From positions 17,686-81,685 of the forward strand of contig CAJUSU010000005.1 in the NCBI GenBank assembly GCA_910589185.1: a stretch of DNA of 64,000 nt, given 5' to 3'. This DNA is from an uncultured Clostridia bacterium. Its GTDB lineage: Bacteria > Bacillota > Clostridia > TANB77 > CAG-508. Positions 6,736 through 17,419 of the stretch are shown here, piece by piece. The position numbers were made by a program, and so were the translations under genes. The first letter of the stretch is position 1. Each line of letters begins with the position of its first letter. Below the pieces are notes generated by a model, which had not been told where the DNA came from, did not search any database, and saw nothing but the letters and a program-made list of their open reading frames with translations.

Positions 6736-9420
6736 ATGGGAAATAAAGATAGTGATAAAACAAAGCAATATAAGATAAAAGCAGAGAAGCAAACTAAGAA
6801 CAAAAAAGAAGGAAAGAAAAAAGGCAAAAAGAAGCACTCTAAATTAAAAAAGGCAATTTTAATTTGCTTTATTTTGATGGTCTTAGCAGGATTAACAGGA
6901 GTAGGTATTGTAGCAGGGATTTTCCTTAGTGATAAATGGACTTTAACAAGGGAAGAACTAATTGCAAATGAAAATTCAGTTGTATTAGATTCAAAAGGAA
7001 AACAAATTGCAGTTCTTTCAGCGACAGACGGAGATGCAAATAGAAAAATAGTATCTTTTGATCAAATGGGAAAATACACAGCGGATGCTTATGTAGTAGT
7101 AGAGGACAAAAGGTTTTATGAACATGATGGTGTAGATATTTTAAGGACAGGAAAAGCTACGATTAGTTATTTATTACATAGAACAGATGGCTCTAGTGTT
7201 GGTGGAGGAAGTACGATTACCCAACAATTAGTAAAGAACTTAATGAAGGATGACGCAGGAAGTGGTAAAGAAGGAATTGAAAGAAAAATTCGTGAAATGT
7301 CAAGAGCGTACCAATTAGAAAAAATATTAAACAAGCAGGAAATTCTAGAAAAATACTTAAATGTCATTTTCATAGGCGGACGTCAACTTTGTGGTGTGGA
7401 ATATGGAGCACAATATTATTTTGCAAAATCAGCAAAAGATTTAGACTTGGCAGAATCTTGCTTTTTAGCAGGAATTAACCATTCACCTAATGCGTATAAT
7501 CCATATAATGAAGAACTAGACAATAAAGAAAAAATTAAAGTAAGAACAAAATTTGTATTAGATTTAATGAAAGAACAAAATAAAATTAGTGATAACCCAG
7601 AAGAAGCTGAAAAGATTTACAATGAAGCATTAGCTAAAATAGAAAAGGGCTTTAAATTCAAGCAAGGAAAGTTTGATTTTGAAAACACAAATTCTTATTT
7701 TGTAGAACAAGCAGTTAGAGAAGCAGCACAAGATTTAGCAAAACAAAAAGACATTGATTATAAAGAAGCAGTTAATATTATTAGAGGTGGAGGATATAAA
7801 TTATATACAACACAAGATACTGCTATACAAAAAACAGTAGTGAGTGAAATGGCTAAAAAGAGTTATGTAGAGTCAAGAACGGCTACATGGAACAATGGAA
7901 AGAAAAATGTCACCAAAAAAGTTCAAACACAAGCAGGAATGACAATTATTGATTTCAAAACTGGTAAAGTAGTAGCAATGGGTGGTGCTTTTGGCAGTGA
8001 TGTAGGAACAAATAACAATTATGCTATGACAGGAAGGCAAACAGGTTCTTCTATTAAACCTTTAGCAAATGTTTCAACAGGGTTAGAAGAAAAGGTAATT
8101 CAAGCTTCTACTGTGTATGAAGATACAACAACTGAATTTGCAGGAGTCAATGGTGGCAGAAGTTATAGACCAAAAAATGCAGGAGGATATCAAGGATTAT
8201 GTACTGTTAGAAAGTCTATAGAGGTTTCTTCTAATATTGTTAATATCAAGATATTTTCTAATATTGGAGCCAAAACAGTTATTGATTATTTACATGCTTT
8301 TGGTTTAGATACTTATACTGTGGAAAATGATGCTGTTTTATCTTTAGCAATTGGTGGAGCAAATGGTACATCAAGTACTTTACAAATGGCAGCAGCATAT
8401 GCAGCACTTGCTAATGATGGTGTATATATTGAACCAACTTTTTACAACAAGTTAGTAAACTCTGATGGAGAAACAGTACTAGAACCAGAACAAGAAAAAC
8501 ATAGAGTCATTTCAGCAGCAAATGCGTATATTGTAAAACAAATTATGATGGATGTTGTAACAGGCTCACAAGGAACAGCAAATGAATGTTACATGGCGAA
8601 TTTTGATGTGGCAGCTAAAACTGGTACAACAGAAAATGATGGAGATACATGGCTTTGCGGAATTACACCATATTATGCAGCAGCAACATGGAATGGATTT
8701 CCAGAAAGTAATAGTATTCCATTATACAATGTTGGTAATGCAAGAAAACTTTGGGCGAATGTTATGAAATCAGTTCATAAAAACAAAAAAGCAGCTAGAT
8801 TTAAAAAGCCAGACAATGTAGTAACGAGAAGTGTATGTAGAACTTCAGGAAAGCTAGCAACAAAGAATTGTGGTAGCACTTACACAGAATATTTTACAGA
8901 GGATAATTTACCAAAGACTTGTGATGGACATGAAGCAGAAAAAATCTGTAAAGAAACAGGAAAATTAGCAAATCAATATTGCCCAGAGGTAGAAGAAAAA
9001 GTATTTGCTAAAAAACCAGAAAAAGAGCAAAATGCAGGTTGGAAAGTAGTAGGAAAAGATAAATATAGTGTTCCTACTGAAAAGTGTACAAAACATAATG
9101 AAGAAACGAATAAAGTGGTGGTAGAAAATGTGGTTGGCAAGACTGAAACAGAAGCAAGAACGCTACTCGCAGGGCTTACTATTACAGTAATAGAAGGTCA
9201 TGATGCTACATTAGCAAATGGAGTAGTATTAACACAAAGCTTAGAAGCAGGAACCAAAGTAGAAAAAGGTGTGGCTATTACCATTACTGTAAATAAAATA
9301 ACAACAACAGATCCAGGTGGAACAACTACACCAGGCGAAAATACAACTAGTCCAGGAGAAAATACAACAAACCCAGGTGGTACAACTACAAATCCGGGAG
9401 GAACGACTCCAACAACTTAA
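6736..9420 (+). CDS. Class A penicillin-binding protein (glycosyltransferase/transpeptidase, PBP1A-like) with PASTA domain
   Basis: This bifunctional peptidoglycan synthase polymerises lipid II and cross-links stem peptides at the outer membrane face. The 894 residues comprise a Lys-rich cytoplasmic tail, one membrane helix (about 40-65), a GT51 domain (EDKRFYEHDGVD, GGSTITQQLVKNLM), and a transpeptidase domain with SSIK, SSN and KTGTT (SxxK, SxN and KTG motifs). A Cys-containing linker, one PASTA repeat (VVENVVGKTETEAR) and a low-complexity Thr/Pro/Gly tail of about 38 residues follow. The RBS is TAGGAGG. A TATAAT at 6648-6653 probably belongs to its promoter, with only a weak -35. It stands as its own unit just before cysS. 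Confidence 0.95.
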   Translation: MGNKDSDKTKQYKIKAEKQTKNKKEGKKKGKKKHSKLKKAILICFILMVLAGLTGVGIVAGIFLSDKWTLTREELIANENSVVLDSKGKQIAVLSATDGDANRKIVSFDQMGKYTADAYVVVEDKRFYEHDGVDILRTGKATISYLLHRTDGSSVGGGSTITQQLVKNLMKDDAGSGKEGIERKIREMSRAYQLEKILNKQEILEKYLNVIFIGGRQLCGVEYGAQYYFAKSAKDLDLAESCFLAGINHSPNAYNPYNEELDNKEKIKVRTKFVLDLMKEQNKISDNPEEAEKIYNEALAKIEKGFKFKQGKFDFENTNSYFVEQAVREAAQDLAKQKDIDYKEAVNIIRGGGYKLYTTQDTAIQKTVVSEMAKKSYVESRTATWNNGKKNVTKKVQTQAGMTIIDFKTGKVVAMGGAFGSDVGTNNNYAMTGRQTGSSIKPLANVSTGLEEKVIQASTVYEDTTTEFAGVNGGRSYRPKNAGGYQGLCTVRKSIEVSSNIVNIKIFSNIGAKTVIDYLHAFGLDTYTVENDAVLSLAIGGANGTSSTLQMAAAYAALANDGVYIEPTFYNKLVNSDGETVLEPEQEKHRVISAANAYIVKQIMMDVVTGSQGTANECYMANFDVAAKTGTTENDGDTWLCGITPYYAAATWNGFPESNSIPLYNVGNARKLWANVMKSVHKNKKAARFKKPDNVVTRSVCRTSGKLATKNCGSTYTEYFTEDNLPKTCDGHEAEKICKETGKLANQYCPEVEEKVFAKKPEKEQNAGWKVVGKDKYSVPTEKCTKHNEETNKVVVENVVGKTETEARTLLAGLTITVIEGHDATLANGVVLTQSLEAGTKVEKGVAITITVNKITTTDPGGTTTPGENTTSPGENTTNPGGTTTNPGGTTPTT

Positions 9421-9445
9421 CAAAAAATAAAGGAGAGACTAACTT

Positions 9446-10846
9446 ATGCCAGTTCAATTTTATAATACCCTAACAAGACAAAAGGGAGAATTTAAACCAT
9501 TAGAAGGAAACACGGTCCGCATTTATTCATGCGGGCCAACCGTGTATAGTTATGCCCATATTGGAAACTTTAGGGCATATATTTTTATGGATACTCTAAG
9601 AAGAGTACTACAATATAATGGATACGAATTAAATCATGTTATGAATATTACTGATGTGGGGCACTTAGAGTCAGACGCAGATGAAGGCGAAGACAAAATG
9701 GAAAAGGCTGCAAGAAAAGAAAATAAGGACCCATATGAAATTGCAAAATACTATACAGAAATTTTCTTCCGAGATATGCAAAGACTTCATATCCAAAGAC
9801 CGGAAACAATTGCAAAAGCAACAGAGCATATTCCAGAAATGCTAGAATTCGTACAAGGATTAGTAAAAAATGGATATGCTTATGAAACCAGTCGTGGTAT
9901 TTATTTTGATATTTCAAAATTAGATAAATATCCAGTATTATCTAATCGAAACATTGATGAACAAATTGCAGGAGCAAGAGTAGATGTAGATGAAGAAAAA
10001 AGAAATCCATATGACTTTGCTTTATGGATTAAAGCACCAGAAACACATATCATGAAATGGGAGAGCCCTTGGGGATTATCTTATCCGGGTTGGCACATTG
10101 AATGTTCAGCTATGGGAAGAAAATATTTAGGTGATGAATTTGATATTCATACAGGTGGAATTGACCATATTCCAACACATCATGAAAATGAAATTGCACA
10201 AAGTAAAGGGCTAACAGGAAAGGTTCCTGCAAAATGTTGGATGCATGTGGAATTCCTACAAGTAGATGGTGGAAAAATGTCAAAATCATTAGGAAATACT
10301 TATACTTTAGACCAATTGAAAGAAAAGGGAATTGAACCACTAGCCTATAAGCTATTTTGTTTTACAGCACATTATCGTACAAAATTGAATTTTACATTTG
10401 AAACTGCTTTATCAACGCAAACTGCGCTAAACCGTTTGAGAGAAGGATTTTTAAAACATCAAGAAGGAACAGAAGTAATTTCAGATGAAAAAATAAAAGA
10501 ATATGAAGAGAAGTTTTTGGGTAGCATAAATGATGACTTGAATATGCCAGCAACAATGGGAATTGTTTGGGATATTGTTAGAAATTCTCAAAAATCAAAA
10601 CAATATGCAGAACTTTTATTAAAATTTGACCAAGTATTGGGATTAGATTTAGAAAATAGTAAACAATATTTAGAAGAAGCCAAAAAGGTAGAATTACCAG
10701 AAGAAATTGCAGAATTATTGGAAAAAAGAAAACAAGCAAGAGAAAATAAAGATTGGGCTATGTCTGATAAAATTCGCGATGAATTAAAAGAAAAGGGATA
10801 TAGTGTAAAAGATACAAAAGAAGGAATGACAGTAGAAAAGATATAG
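9446..10846 (+). CDS. cysS: Cysteine--tRNA ligase
   Basis: CysS charges tRNA-Cys. The 466 residues carry the class I nucleotide-binding motif HIGN (CGPTVYSYAHIGNFRAY), the zinc ligands (Cys in YSCGPT, ECSAMG, and the histidines of GGIDHIPTHHENEIAQ) and KMSKSLGN near residue 278, followed by the DALR-type anticodon domain with WAMSDKIRDELKEKGY. The start ATG has the site AAAGGAGAG. The gene is followed after 12-27 bp by a DUF1189 membrane-protein gene and then ftsH, so the three probably form one operon. Confidence 0.97.
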   Translation: MPVQFYNTLTRQKGEFKPLEGNTVRIYSCGPTVYSYAHIGNFRAYIFMDTLRRVLQYNGYELNHVMNITDVGHLESDADEGEDKMEKAARKENKDPYEIAKYYTEIFFRDMQRLHIQRPETIAKATEHIPEMLEFVQGLVKNGYAYETSRGIYFDISKLDKYPVLSNRNIDEQIAGARVDVDEEKRNPYDFALWIKAPETHIMKWESPWGLSYPGWHIECSAMGRKYLGDEFDIHTGGIDHIPTHHENEIAQSKGLTGKVPAKCWMHVEFLQVDGGKMSKSLGNTYTLDQLKEKGIEPLAYKLFCFTAHYRTKLNFTFETALSTQTALNRLREGFLKHQEGTEVISDEKIKEYEEKFLGSINDDLNMPATMGIVWDIVRNSQKSKQYAELLLKFDQVLGLDLENSKQYLEEAKKVELPEEIAELLEKRKQARENKDWAMSDKIRDELKEKGYSVKDTKEGMTVEKI

Positions 10847-10873
10847 CCTATTAGAAAGGTGGAAGTAAGGAAA

Positions 10874-11950
10874 GTGGAACAGGAAAACAAAATCTCATTT
10901 TGGAAGAAGATAAAAATTAGTATTTTTGGATTAGAAGAATATCAGAAATTAGCAGTGCAAAAAGTAGGAAGTTCTATTGGATATATAGCAAAATTAATGT
11001 TAATTTTTGTTTTCCTTATTTCACTTGTGATTACATGGAACTTTGGAAAAGTTGTGAATCAGGTAAGTTCCTATATCGAAAATCAAATTGAAGAAATTCA
11101 TTTTGCAGAAGATACATTAATGATAAAGTCGAAAGATGAAAAGCTAGGCGCCATTATTGTAGAAGATACAGAGTTATTAAATGGCAAAATTATCATAGAT
11201 ACTGGAGAGTTAAATGAGGAACAAGTAACCAAATATGAAGAAGCAGTAAAAGGATATAGCAATGGTGTTATTATTTTAAAAGATAAAATGATTTTTAAAA
11301 CAGGGATAACAGCTATGTCAACAACCATTCCTTATCAAGACATTAGCCAAAGATATCATATTGTAAAATTGGACAAGCAGGACATCATGAATATGATATC
11401 AGGAACCATGATATGGACAGTTTATGTTGCATTTTTTATTACCATGGCAATTTACTTATTTATTATCTATTTTTCTACGGTATTAGTAGATGCTTTGCTA
11501 TATTCTGTTTTAGGATATATCACGGGCATTTTCTCAAGATTAAGATTAAAGTATAGTGCAACATATAACATTGCAGTTTATAGCTTAACGCTGCCTATCA
11601 TTTTAAATCTTGTATATATGATAGTAAATCAATTAACAGGGTATACGATTCAATATTTTGACATTATGTATATGGCAATTACATGTATTTATATTATTAC
11701 TTCTATTTTGATGATTAAGTCAGATATGATAAAACAACAAATGGAATTATCCAAGATTATTTCAGAACAAGAGAAAATTAAACAAGAATTAGCAAGACAA
11801 GAACAAGAGAAAAAGGAAGAAGAGGAAAGAGAAAGAGTTCGTAAAGAAGACGAAAAGAAGAGGCAAGAGGAGAAAAAGGAAAAAGAAGAAAAGCGAAAAA
11901 CAAGAGATGAAAATCATCCTCAACCAGAGGCTAATATTAGAGAGGGATAA
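10874..11950 (+). CDS. DUF1189 family membrane protein
   Basis: The protein (358 residues from GTG 10874) begins with the DUF1189 pattern FWKKIKISIFGLEEYQKLAVQ, has one helix near residues 30-50, an extracellular beta-rich segment, three or four helices between about 175 and 290, and a highly charged Glu/Lys/Arg coiled-coil tail (about 295-358). DUF1189 proteins are found in many Bacillota and the function is not established. Two GTG starts are possible: 10859, or 10874, which has AAGG at a better distance; I prefer 10874. It sits between cysS and ftsH with short gaps, suggesting cotranscription. Confidence 0.8.
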   Translation: MEQENKISFWKKIKISIFGLEEYQKLAVQKVGSSIGYIAKLMLIFVFLISLVITWNFGKVVNQVSSYIENQIEEIHFAEDTLMIKSKDEKLGAIIVEDTELLNGKIIIDTGELNEEQVTKYEEAVKGYSNGVIILKDKMIFKTGITAMSTTIPYQDISQRYHIVKLDKQDIMNMISGTMIWTVYVAFFITMAIYLFIIYFSTVLVDALLYSVLGYITGIFSRLRLKYSATYNIAVYSLTLPIILNLVYMIVNQLTGYTIQYFDIMYMAITCIYIITSILMIKSDMIKQQMELSKIISEQEKIKQELARQEQEKKEEEERERVRKEDEKKRQEEKKEKEEKRKTRDENHPQPEANIREG

Positions 11951-11986
11951 ATTCAATTGCAAAAAGGAAAAGGAGAGTAAACTACT

Positions 11987-13799
11987 ATGAGTGAGCAAAA
12001 TCAAAATCAGAAAGAAAAAGATAAGAAAGTAAAAATGTATCTTCGGGATTGCTATTCTAGTATTAACAGTAATATTAGTAGGAGTATCTATTTGGTTTTT
12101 AACAACGAATAGTCAAAAAGAAAAAGACAATGAATTAGCATACACAGAGTTAATCAAAAAAGTAGATGAGGGACAAGTAGAAAAAGTCGAGATGACAGTG
12201 GGAAGCACTTCTGTTAAAGTAAAACTAAAAGGTGACGAAGAAGGAAATGAGAAAAAGACAATTGTGCCAAACACACAAGCTTTTATTGAGTTAATTCAAG
12301 AGAAAACGCTAAAAGGAAATCAAATTGAATTAGTACAAAAAAAGCAAAATCCATTAATTGGAGTCATGCAAACGTTATTCTCACTATTACCAACTATTAT
12401 ACTAGTAGCTTTAGTCATTGTGCTATTTAAAATGCAAGGGCTAGGAGATAAGGGAAAAGTATATGATGCAGAGACAACAAAATCTAAAATAAAATTTGAT
12501 GATGTTGCAGGATTAGAAGAAGAAAAAAGTGAAATGATTGAAATTGTAGATTTCTTAAAAGAACCAAAGAGATTTACAGATATGGGAGCGAAGGTTCCAA
12601 GAGGTGTTCTACTTTGTGGAAATCCGGGTACAGGTAAAACCTTAATTGCAAAAGCAATTGCAGGTGAAGCAAAGGTACCATTCATTTCTATGAGTGGTTC
12701 TGAATTTATTGAAATGTTTGCAGGACTTGGTGCTTCTCGTGTGAGGAAGTTATTTGAAAAAGCCAAAAAAGTTGCTCCTTGTATTGTATTTATTGATGAA
12801 ATTGATGCCATTGGTTCGAGAAGGTCTAGTGGAAGTGGGGCAGAGTCTGAAAATAACCAAACATTAAACCAATTGTTAGTAGAAATGGATGGTTTTGATA
12901 CTGAAGAAACCATTATTGTGCTAGCAGCAACAAATAGACCAGAAATGTTAGACAAAGCATTATTAAGACCGGGTAGATTTGATAGACAAATTACCATTGC
13001 ACTTCCTGATATGAAGGGAAGAGAAGAAATTTTAAAAATTCATGCGAAAGGGAAGAAGTTTGCAGAAGAAGTAAACTTAAAAGATATAGCAGAAGATACA
13101 GCAGGATTTACAGGAGCAGAACTTGCTAACATTTTAAATGAAGCGGCAATTATTGCAACTATCAAAAAGCATGAGGCAATTACACAAGATGATGTAGAAG
13201 ATGCTGTGAAAAAAGTAACAGTTGGATTAGAAAGACAAAGCAGAGTGATTTCGGACAAAGATAAAAAGTTAACTGCTTATCATGAAGCAGGACATGCTAT
13301 TGTTAGTAGCACTTTAGAAACGCAAAAAGATATTAAAGAAGTATCTATTATTCCTCGTGGTATTGCAGGTGGGTACACTATGTACAAAACAAATGAGGAC
13401 AAATACTATATTTCTAAAACAGAAATGCAAGAGAAATTAATTGCTTTACTTGGTGGACGTGCTGCTGAGAAGGTTGCTTTAAGTGATATTTCAACTGGTG
13501 CAAGTAATGATATTGAAGTAGCTACACAAATTGCAAAAGATATGATTACCAAATATGGAATGAGTGATAATTTGGGACCAATTTCAGTAGATACAGAAAA
13601 AGACCCATATCAATTACAATTATTTGGTGAGAAATTTAGTGATGCAATAGGTGCAGAAGTGAAGATTATGCTAGACAGCAGTTATGCAAAGGCACAAGAG
13701 ATTTTAAAGAACAACATGGCAAAATTGGATAAAGTGGCTCAGGCTCTAATGGAAAAAGAAGTGATTTCAAGTGAGGAGTTTGAGGAGTTAATTAAATAA
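11987..13799 (+). CDS. ftsH: ATP-dependent zinc metalloprotease FtsH, interrupted by a CGG +1 frameshift
   Basis: FtsH degrades misfolded and regulatory membrane and cytosolic proteins. From ATG 11987 (RBS AAAGGAGAG) the frame encodes a charged cytosolic N-terminus, then meets CGG at 12044. Skipping the C continues with GIAILVLTVILVGVSIWFL, the first membrane helix, so the restored protein has 603 residues. It then has the extracytoplasmic domain, a second helix, the AAA module (Walker A GNPGTGKT with Asn where Pro is usual; Walker B FIDEID; ATNRPEMLDKALLRPGRFD) and the zinc motif HEAGH. In the unshifted frame translation stops near 12112. An alternative is initiation inside the gene, but that would lose the first membrane anchor. 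Confidence 0.92.
12044..12047 (+). other. CGG-G +1 recoding site in ftsH
   Basis: The in-frame triplets are TAT CTT CGG GAT. Skipping C12044 gives TAT CTT GGG ATT GCT and opens the first transmembrane helix. The preceding codon is CTT (Leu). This is the only one of the eight sites with G as the fourth base. Confidence 0.85.
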
Positions 13800-13805
13800 G
13801 AAATA

Positions 13806-13836
13806 AAAAAGTATCTTCTATAAGGAGATACTTTTT
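13806..13836. terminator. Bidirectional terminator between ftsH and the RluA gene
   Basis: AAAAAGTATCT (13806-13816) pairs with AGATACTTTTT (13826-13836). T-rich flanks on both strands suit the convergent genes on either side. Confidence 0.85.
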
Positions 13837-14666
13837 CCATTTAAATAACTCAAAATTCCATTCTCACCTTTAAAATGAAAAGTAAGAGAACAACTTGTTA
13901 GCTGTTGAACTTTAAAGCCAAACTTTTTGTTAATTTCATTATTCCCATATTTGCCATCTCCTAAAATAGGGTAACCAATATGGGCTAAATGAGCACGAAT
14001 TTGATGAGTTTTACCAGTATGCAAGATAACATCTAATATACTGGTATTTTCTTTTTTATTCTCTTTCACAACTTGATAAGAAGTCATAATTTTTTCATAA
14101 CCTTTTTTAGGAGTATCAGAAATATACACTAAAGATTTCTTGGCATCTTTAAAAAGATAAGCTGTTAAAGTAGCTTGTTTTTTAGTAGGAATACCAATTA
14201 CTTTTGCTGTATAATGTTTTTCAATTTCATGATTTTTAAACTTGTCCAATAAAATATCTAAAGTTTCCCCATCTTTAGCAAATAAAACTAAGCCAGTCGT
14301 ATTTCTATCTAAACGATGGCAAGGCTTGATAAAAGTATATGATTTTTCAAGTAAAGTAGTTAACGAATTTGCACCAGTTACTTCAATTCCAGTAGGTTTA
14401 TTCACAACGCAGATATGCTCATCTTCATAGATAATATCTATTTCAAAATGAGAGTTTTTTTCTAATAGCTCGTCAGCAATATATACTTTTATATGGTCTC
14501 CTGTATGTATAATCACATTTTCATTCATTCGTACATCATTCACACGAATATCTTTTTTACGAAGCGCTTTGTATAATACATTCAGGCTTAAACCATCAAA
14601 AGTATCTAATAATAAACTATTTAATTTCTTTCCGTTATATTTATCATCTACAATTAATTCTTTCAT
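13818..14666 (-). CDS. RluA-family pseudouridine synthase
   Basis: RluA/RluD-type enzymes isomerise uridines in rRNA or tRNA. The 282 residues from ATG 14666 have an N-terminal S4-like domain (SLNVLYKALRKKDIRVNDVR), the catalytic motif CHRLDRNTTGLVLFAKD with its Asp, and the C-terminal HTGKTHQIRAHLAHIGYPILGDGKYG. The frame is open further upstream, but only this start gives the family N-terminus. An unusual point is that no clear Shine-Dalgarno sequence precedes the ATG. A good -10 (TATACT) ends only six bases before it, so the transcript may be leaderless. The rRNA target cannot be assigned from sequence alone. Confidence 0.9.
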   Translation of the reverse strand: MKELIVDDKYNGKKLNSLLLDTFDGLSLNVLYKALRKKDIRVNDVRMNENVIIHTGDHIKVYIADELLEKNSHFEIDIIYEDEHICVVNKPTGIEVTGANSLTTLLEKSYTFIKPCHRLDRNTTGLVLFAKDGETLDILLDKFKNHEIEKHYTAKVIGIPTKKQATLTAYLFKDAKKSLVYISDTPKKGYEKIMTSYQVVKENKKENTSILDVILHTGKTHQIRAHLAHIGYPILGDGKYGNNEINKKFGFKVQQLTSCSLTFHFKGENGILSYLNGKSISL

Positions 14667-14672
14667 GTTTTC

Positions 14673-14701
14673 AGTATACCATAAGGAACCAAAAAAATCA
14701 A
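14673..14701 (-). promoter_or_regulatory. Promoter of the RluA gene, implying a leaderless mRNA
   Basis: On the minus strand TTGATT (14701-14696) and extended TGG-TATACT (14678-14673) are separated by 17 bp. The first base of the start codon is 14666, so initiation would be expected at or within a base or two of the AUG. Confidence 0.6.
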
Positions 14702-14734
14702 AGTGCATAAAATACCACAGAAAGGAAAAAAACA

Positions 14735-15088
14735 ATGGAAATTTTATGGAATGGTATTTTATGGGTATTAGCCCTATATGGCTTATTTGAAATGATAAAA
14801 ACAATTATTTATACATATACTTATACCAATTTAAAACCAGATGGTATTTATGTTATTGTAGCTGCGAAAAATCAAGAAAAGAAAATTGAGGGCTTCTTAC
14901 GTTCATTTCTATTTCGCTTAATTTATGGAAAAGAAGAAAATGTGAAAGATGTGATTGTGGTAGACTTGAACTCAACAGATGAAACAAAAGAAATATTAGA
15001 AAAATTAGGAGACGATTATGATAATATTAAAGTTTCCAATTGGAGAGATTGCAAAGAAATTTTAGATAGCGTAGATGGAGTGAAATAA
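14735..15088 (+). CDS. Small membrane-anchored protein resembling the start of a family 2 glycosyltransferase
   Basis: This 117-residue protein has one N-terminal membrane helix (about 5-28) followed by a Rossmann-like stretch: GIYVIVAAKNQEKKIEGFLRS and VKDVIVVDLNSTDETKEILEKL. The VDLNSTDET part resembles the nucleotide-sugar loop of GT2 glycosyltransferases (VVDxxSxDxT), but the protein ends where a full enzyme would continue, and no acceptor domain is present. A stand-alone short protein of unknown role is more likely than a truncation, since the frame is clean and has an AGAAAGG ribosome site. It diverges from the RluA gene and precedes recD2. Confidence 0.65.
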   Translation: MEILWNGILWVLALYGLFEMIKTIIYTYTYTNLKPDGIYVIVAAKNQEKKIEGFLRSFLFRLIYGKEENVKDVIVVDLNSTDETKEILEKLGDDYDNIKVSNWRDCKEILDSVDGVK

Positions 15089-15105
15089 ATTTCTAATGAA
15101 TTATC

Positions 15106-15134
15106 TTGAAAAAATAGCAAAATAAAGGTAGAAT
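15106..15134 (+). promoter_or_regulatory. Promoter of recD2
   Basis: TTGAAA (15106-15111), a 17-bp spacer and TAGAAT (15129-15134) lie 34 bp before the TTG start of recD2. Confidence 0.65.
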
Positions 15135-15167
15135 AGAGGAAGCATTAAGAGAAAAAGAGGAAATGTT

Positions 15168-17388
15168 TTGGAAATATTAGGCGAAATTAAAGAGATTATT
15201 TATCGTAGTGAATTAAATAGTTACACCATAGCTGCTTTTGAAATGGAGGAAGAGGAGACTACTGTTGTAGGTTATCTTCCTTTTATTAACAAAGGAGATA
15301 CTATTAAGGCAACTGGGAATTTTGTAGAACATCCTGAATATGGTATGCAATTTAAAATTGAGACTTTTGAAAAAACAATGCCTGAGTCTTTAGAAGGATT
15401 AGAAAGATATTTATCGAGTGGCAAATTAAAAGGAATAGGGCCTGCCACTGCCCAGAAAATGATTAAAGAGTTTGGCAAAGAAGTTGTCCATATCTTAAGG
15501 TTTGAGCCAGAAAAATTAGTGTGTATCAAAGGAATTACTAAAGAAAAAGCAATGGAGGCATCAGAAAGTTTTAACGAAAATTGGGAAATATGGCGTATTG
15601 TAGAATACTTGCAAAAATATGGAATAGGTCCACAAAGTGCAGAGAAAGTATTTAAAAGTTTAGGAGCAAATACGATTGACTTAATAGAAGAGAACCCATA
15701 TTTATTAGTAGACTTAGTACAAAAAGCAGACTTTAGGCAAATAGACCAAATTGCGCTTAAATTAGGACTGGACCAGGAAAGTAGTCAAAGAGTCAGAAGT
15801 GGCATTAAATATGCTTTGAAAGTAGCCAATAACAATGGACATTGTTGTGTTATTTATCAGAATTTATTGCAATTTGCACATGAACTATTGGGGGTTTCAG
15901 AAGAAATTATTGAAGAAAGCCTCATTAATTTAAAAGCATTAAAAGAAATAGTCATTGAGGATAGAGAAACACAAGAATGGATTTATTTAACCAATTACTA
16001 TTTAGCAGAAAAAAATGTGGCAGAATCTCTTATTACATTAGATGAATATAAAAATGTAAAAGCCATTAGTGGATTTGAAAAGAAACTAAAGAAGATAGAG
16101 AAAAATGCGGAAAAGGAATTATCAGAAAAGCAAAAGGAAGCAGTACAAGCAATTCAAGAACATAATGTTTGCGTTATTACAGGAGGACCGGGTACAGGTA
16201 AAACAACCATTATTAAAACAGTAATTGAGTTGTATAAGCAAGAAGGATTAAAGGTAGTTCTATGTGCGCCAACAGGAAGAGCGGCTAAAAGAATGACAGA
16301 AACAACTGGAGAAGAGGCAAAGACGTTACATCGTTTATTAGAAATTGGAAAAATGGATACAGACCAAATGAAATCCATGGACCCGAATGTAGAAGTAGCA
16401 CCACTAGATGCAGATATTATTATAGTAGATGAAGTGTCTATGGTGGACATCTTTTTAATGAATTATTTAGTACAAGCTATTTACAAAGGAACAAAATTAG
16501 TGCTAGTAGGAGATAGCAATCAGCTTCCTTCGGTGGGACCGGGAAATGTATTGAAAGATATTGTTAACTCAGAGCAAATCACAGTCATTACATTAAATAA
16601 GATTTTTAGACAAGCAGCTAAAAGTAAAATTATTATCAATAGCCACAAAGTGAATGAAGGAAATAGCTTTTTGACAGCTGAAAAGAATGAAGAATTATTA
16701 GATGACTTTTTCTTTATAGCAGAGCAAAGCCAAGAAAAGGTACTAGAAAATGTGATTTCTTTAAGTAATGGTAGGTTGCAAAAATATGGAAACTATGACT
16801 TTTTTAATAACATTCAAGTTATCAGCCCTACTAAAAAAGGAACTTTAGGAACCAAAGAATTGAATAAATATTTACAAGCAGCCATTAATCCGCCAGATGA
16901 AAAGAAGAAAGAGCGTAAATGGATGGATAGTATTTTTAGAGAAGGCGATAGAATCATGCAAATAAAAAATAATTATGATATTTATTGGGAAAAGCATGAG
17001 CCGAACTTAGAAATGGGAAAAGGTGTGTTTAACGGGGAGTATGGAACCATTAGTAATATTGATGAAAATGAAAAAAGAGTAAAAATTAAATTTGATGATG
17101 ATAAAATTGTATGGTATGCTTTTGAAGAATTGGAGCAAATTGAGCATGCTTACTGTATTACAGTACATAAAGCACAACGGAAGCGAATTTGACGTGGTAA
17201 TTATGCCGATTGTACAGGCAGCACCAGTCTTGCTCACTAGAACTCTATTATATACTGCCATGACTAGAGCGAAGAAACTTTTAATTTTAGTAGGTAGTCC
17301 AAATGTGATAGAATTTATGATACAAAATGCGGATAGCAAAAAAAGAAATACAGGATTGGAATTTAAGTTAAAGAGTTTAACAAGATAA
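15168..17388 (+). CDS. recD2: ATP-dependent DNA helicase RecD2, interrupted by a CGG +1 frameshift
   Basis: RecD2 is a 5'-3' SF1B helicase acting in DNA repair in bacteria without RecBC. From TTG 15168 the protein shows the N-terminal OB-like and helix-hairpin-helix regions (GKLKGIGPATAQKMIKEFG), Walker A ITGGPGTGKTT (near residue 340), and Walker B IIVDEVSMVD. Near residue 670 the motif reads TVHKAQ and is followed by CGG at 17178. Skipping the C yields GSEFDVVIMP and then YTAMTRAKKLLILVG, the conserved end of this helicase family. The restored length is 739 residues, as usual. In the unshifted frame it stops at 17192, removing the last helicase motifs. Confidence 0.94.
17178..17181 (+). other. 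CGG-A +1 recoding site in recD2
   Basis: The in-frame triplets are GCA CAA CGG AAG. Skipping C17178 gives GCA CAA GGA AGC GAA TTT, that is A-Q-G-S-E-F, an essentially invariant helicase motif. The preceding codon is CAA (Gln). Confidence 0.9.
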
Positions 17389-17419
17389 AACAAAATGTGA
17401 TAAAATTTCTGACTTAGTA

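Noticed and set aside
588..12047. Classical -1 programmed frameshift (X XXY YYZ heptamer)
   Set aside because: The shift direction required is +1, and no slippery heptamer is present at the sites.
17092..17388. Independent small gene overlapping the end of recD2
   Set aside because: Its second part is the RecD2 C-terminus; the first part is out-of-frame recD2 sequence.
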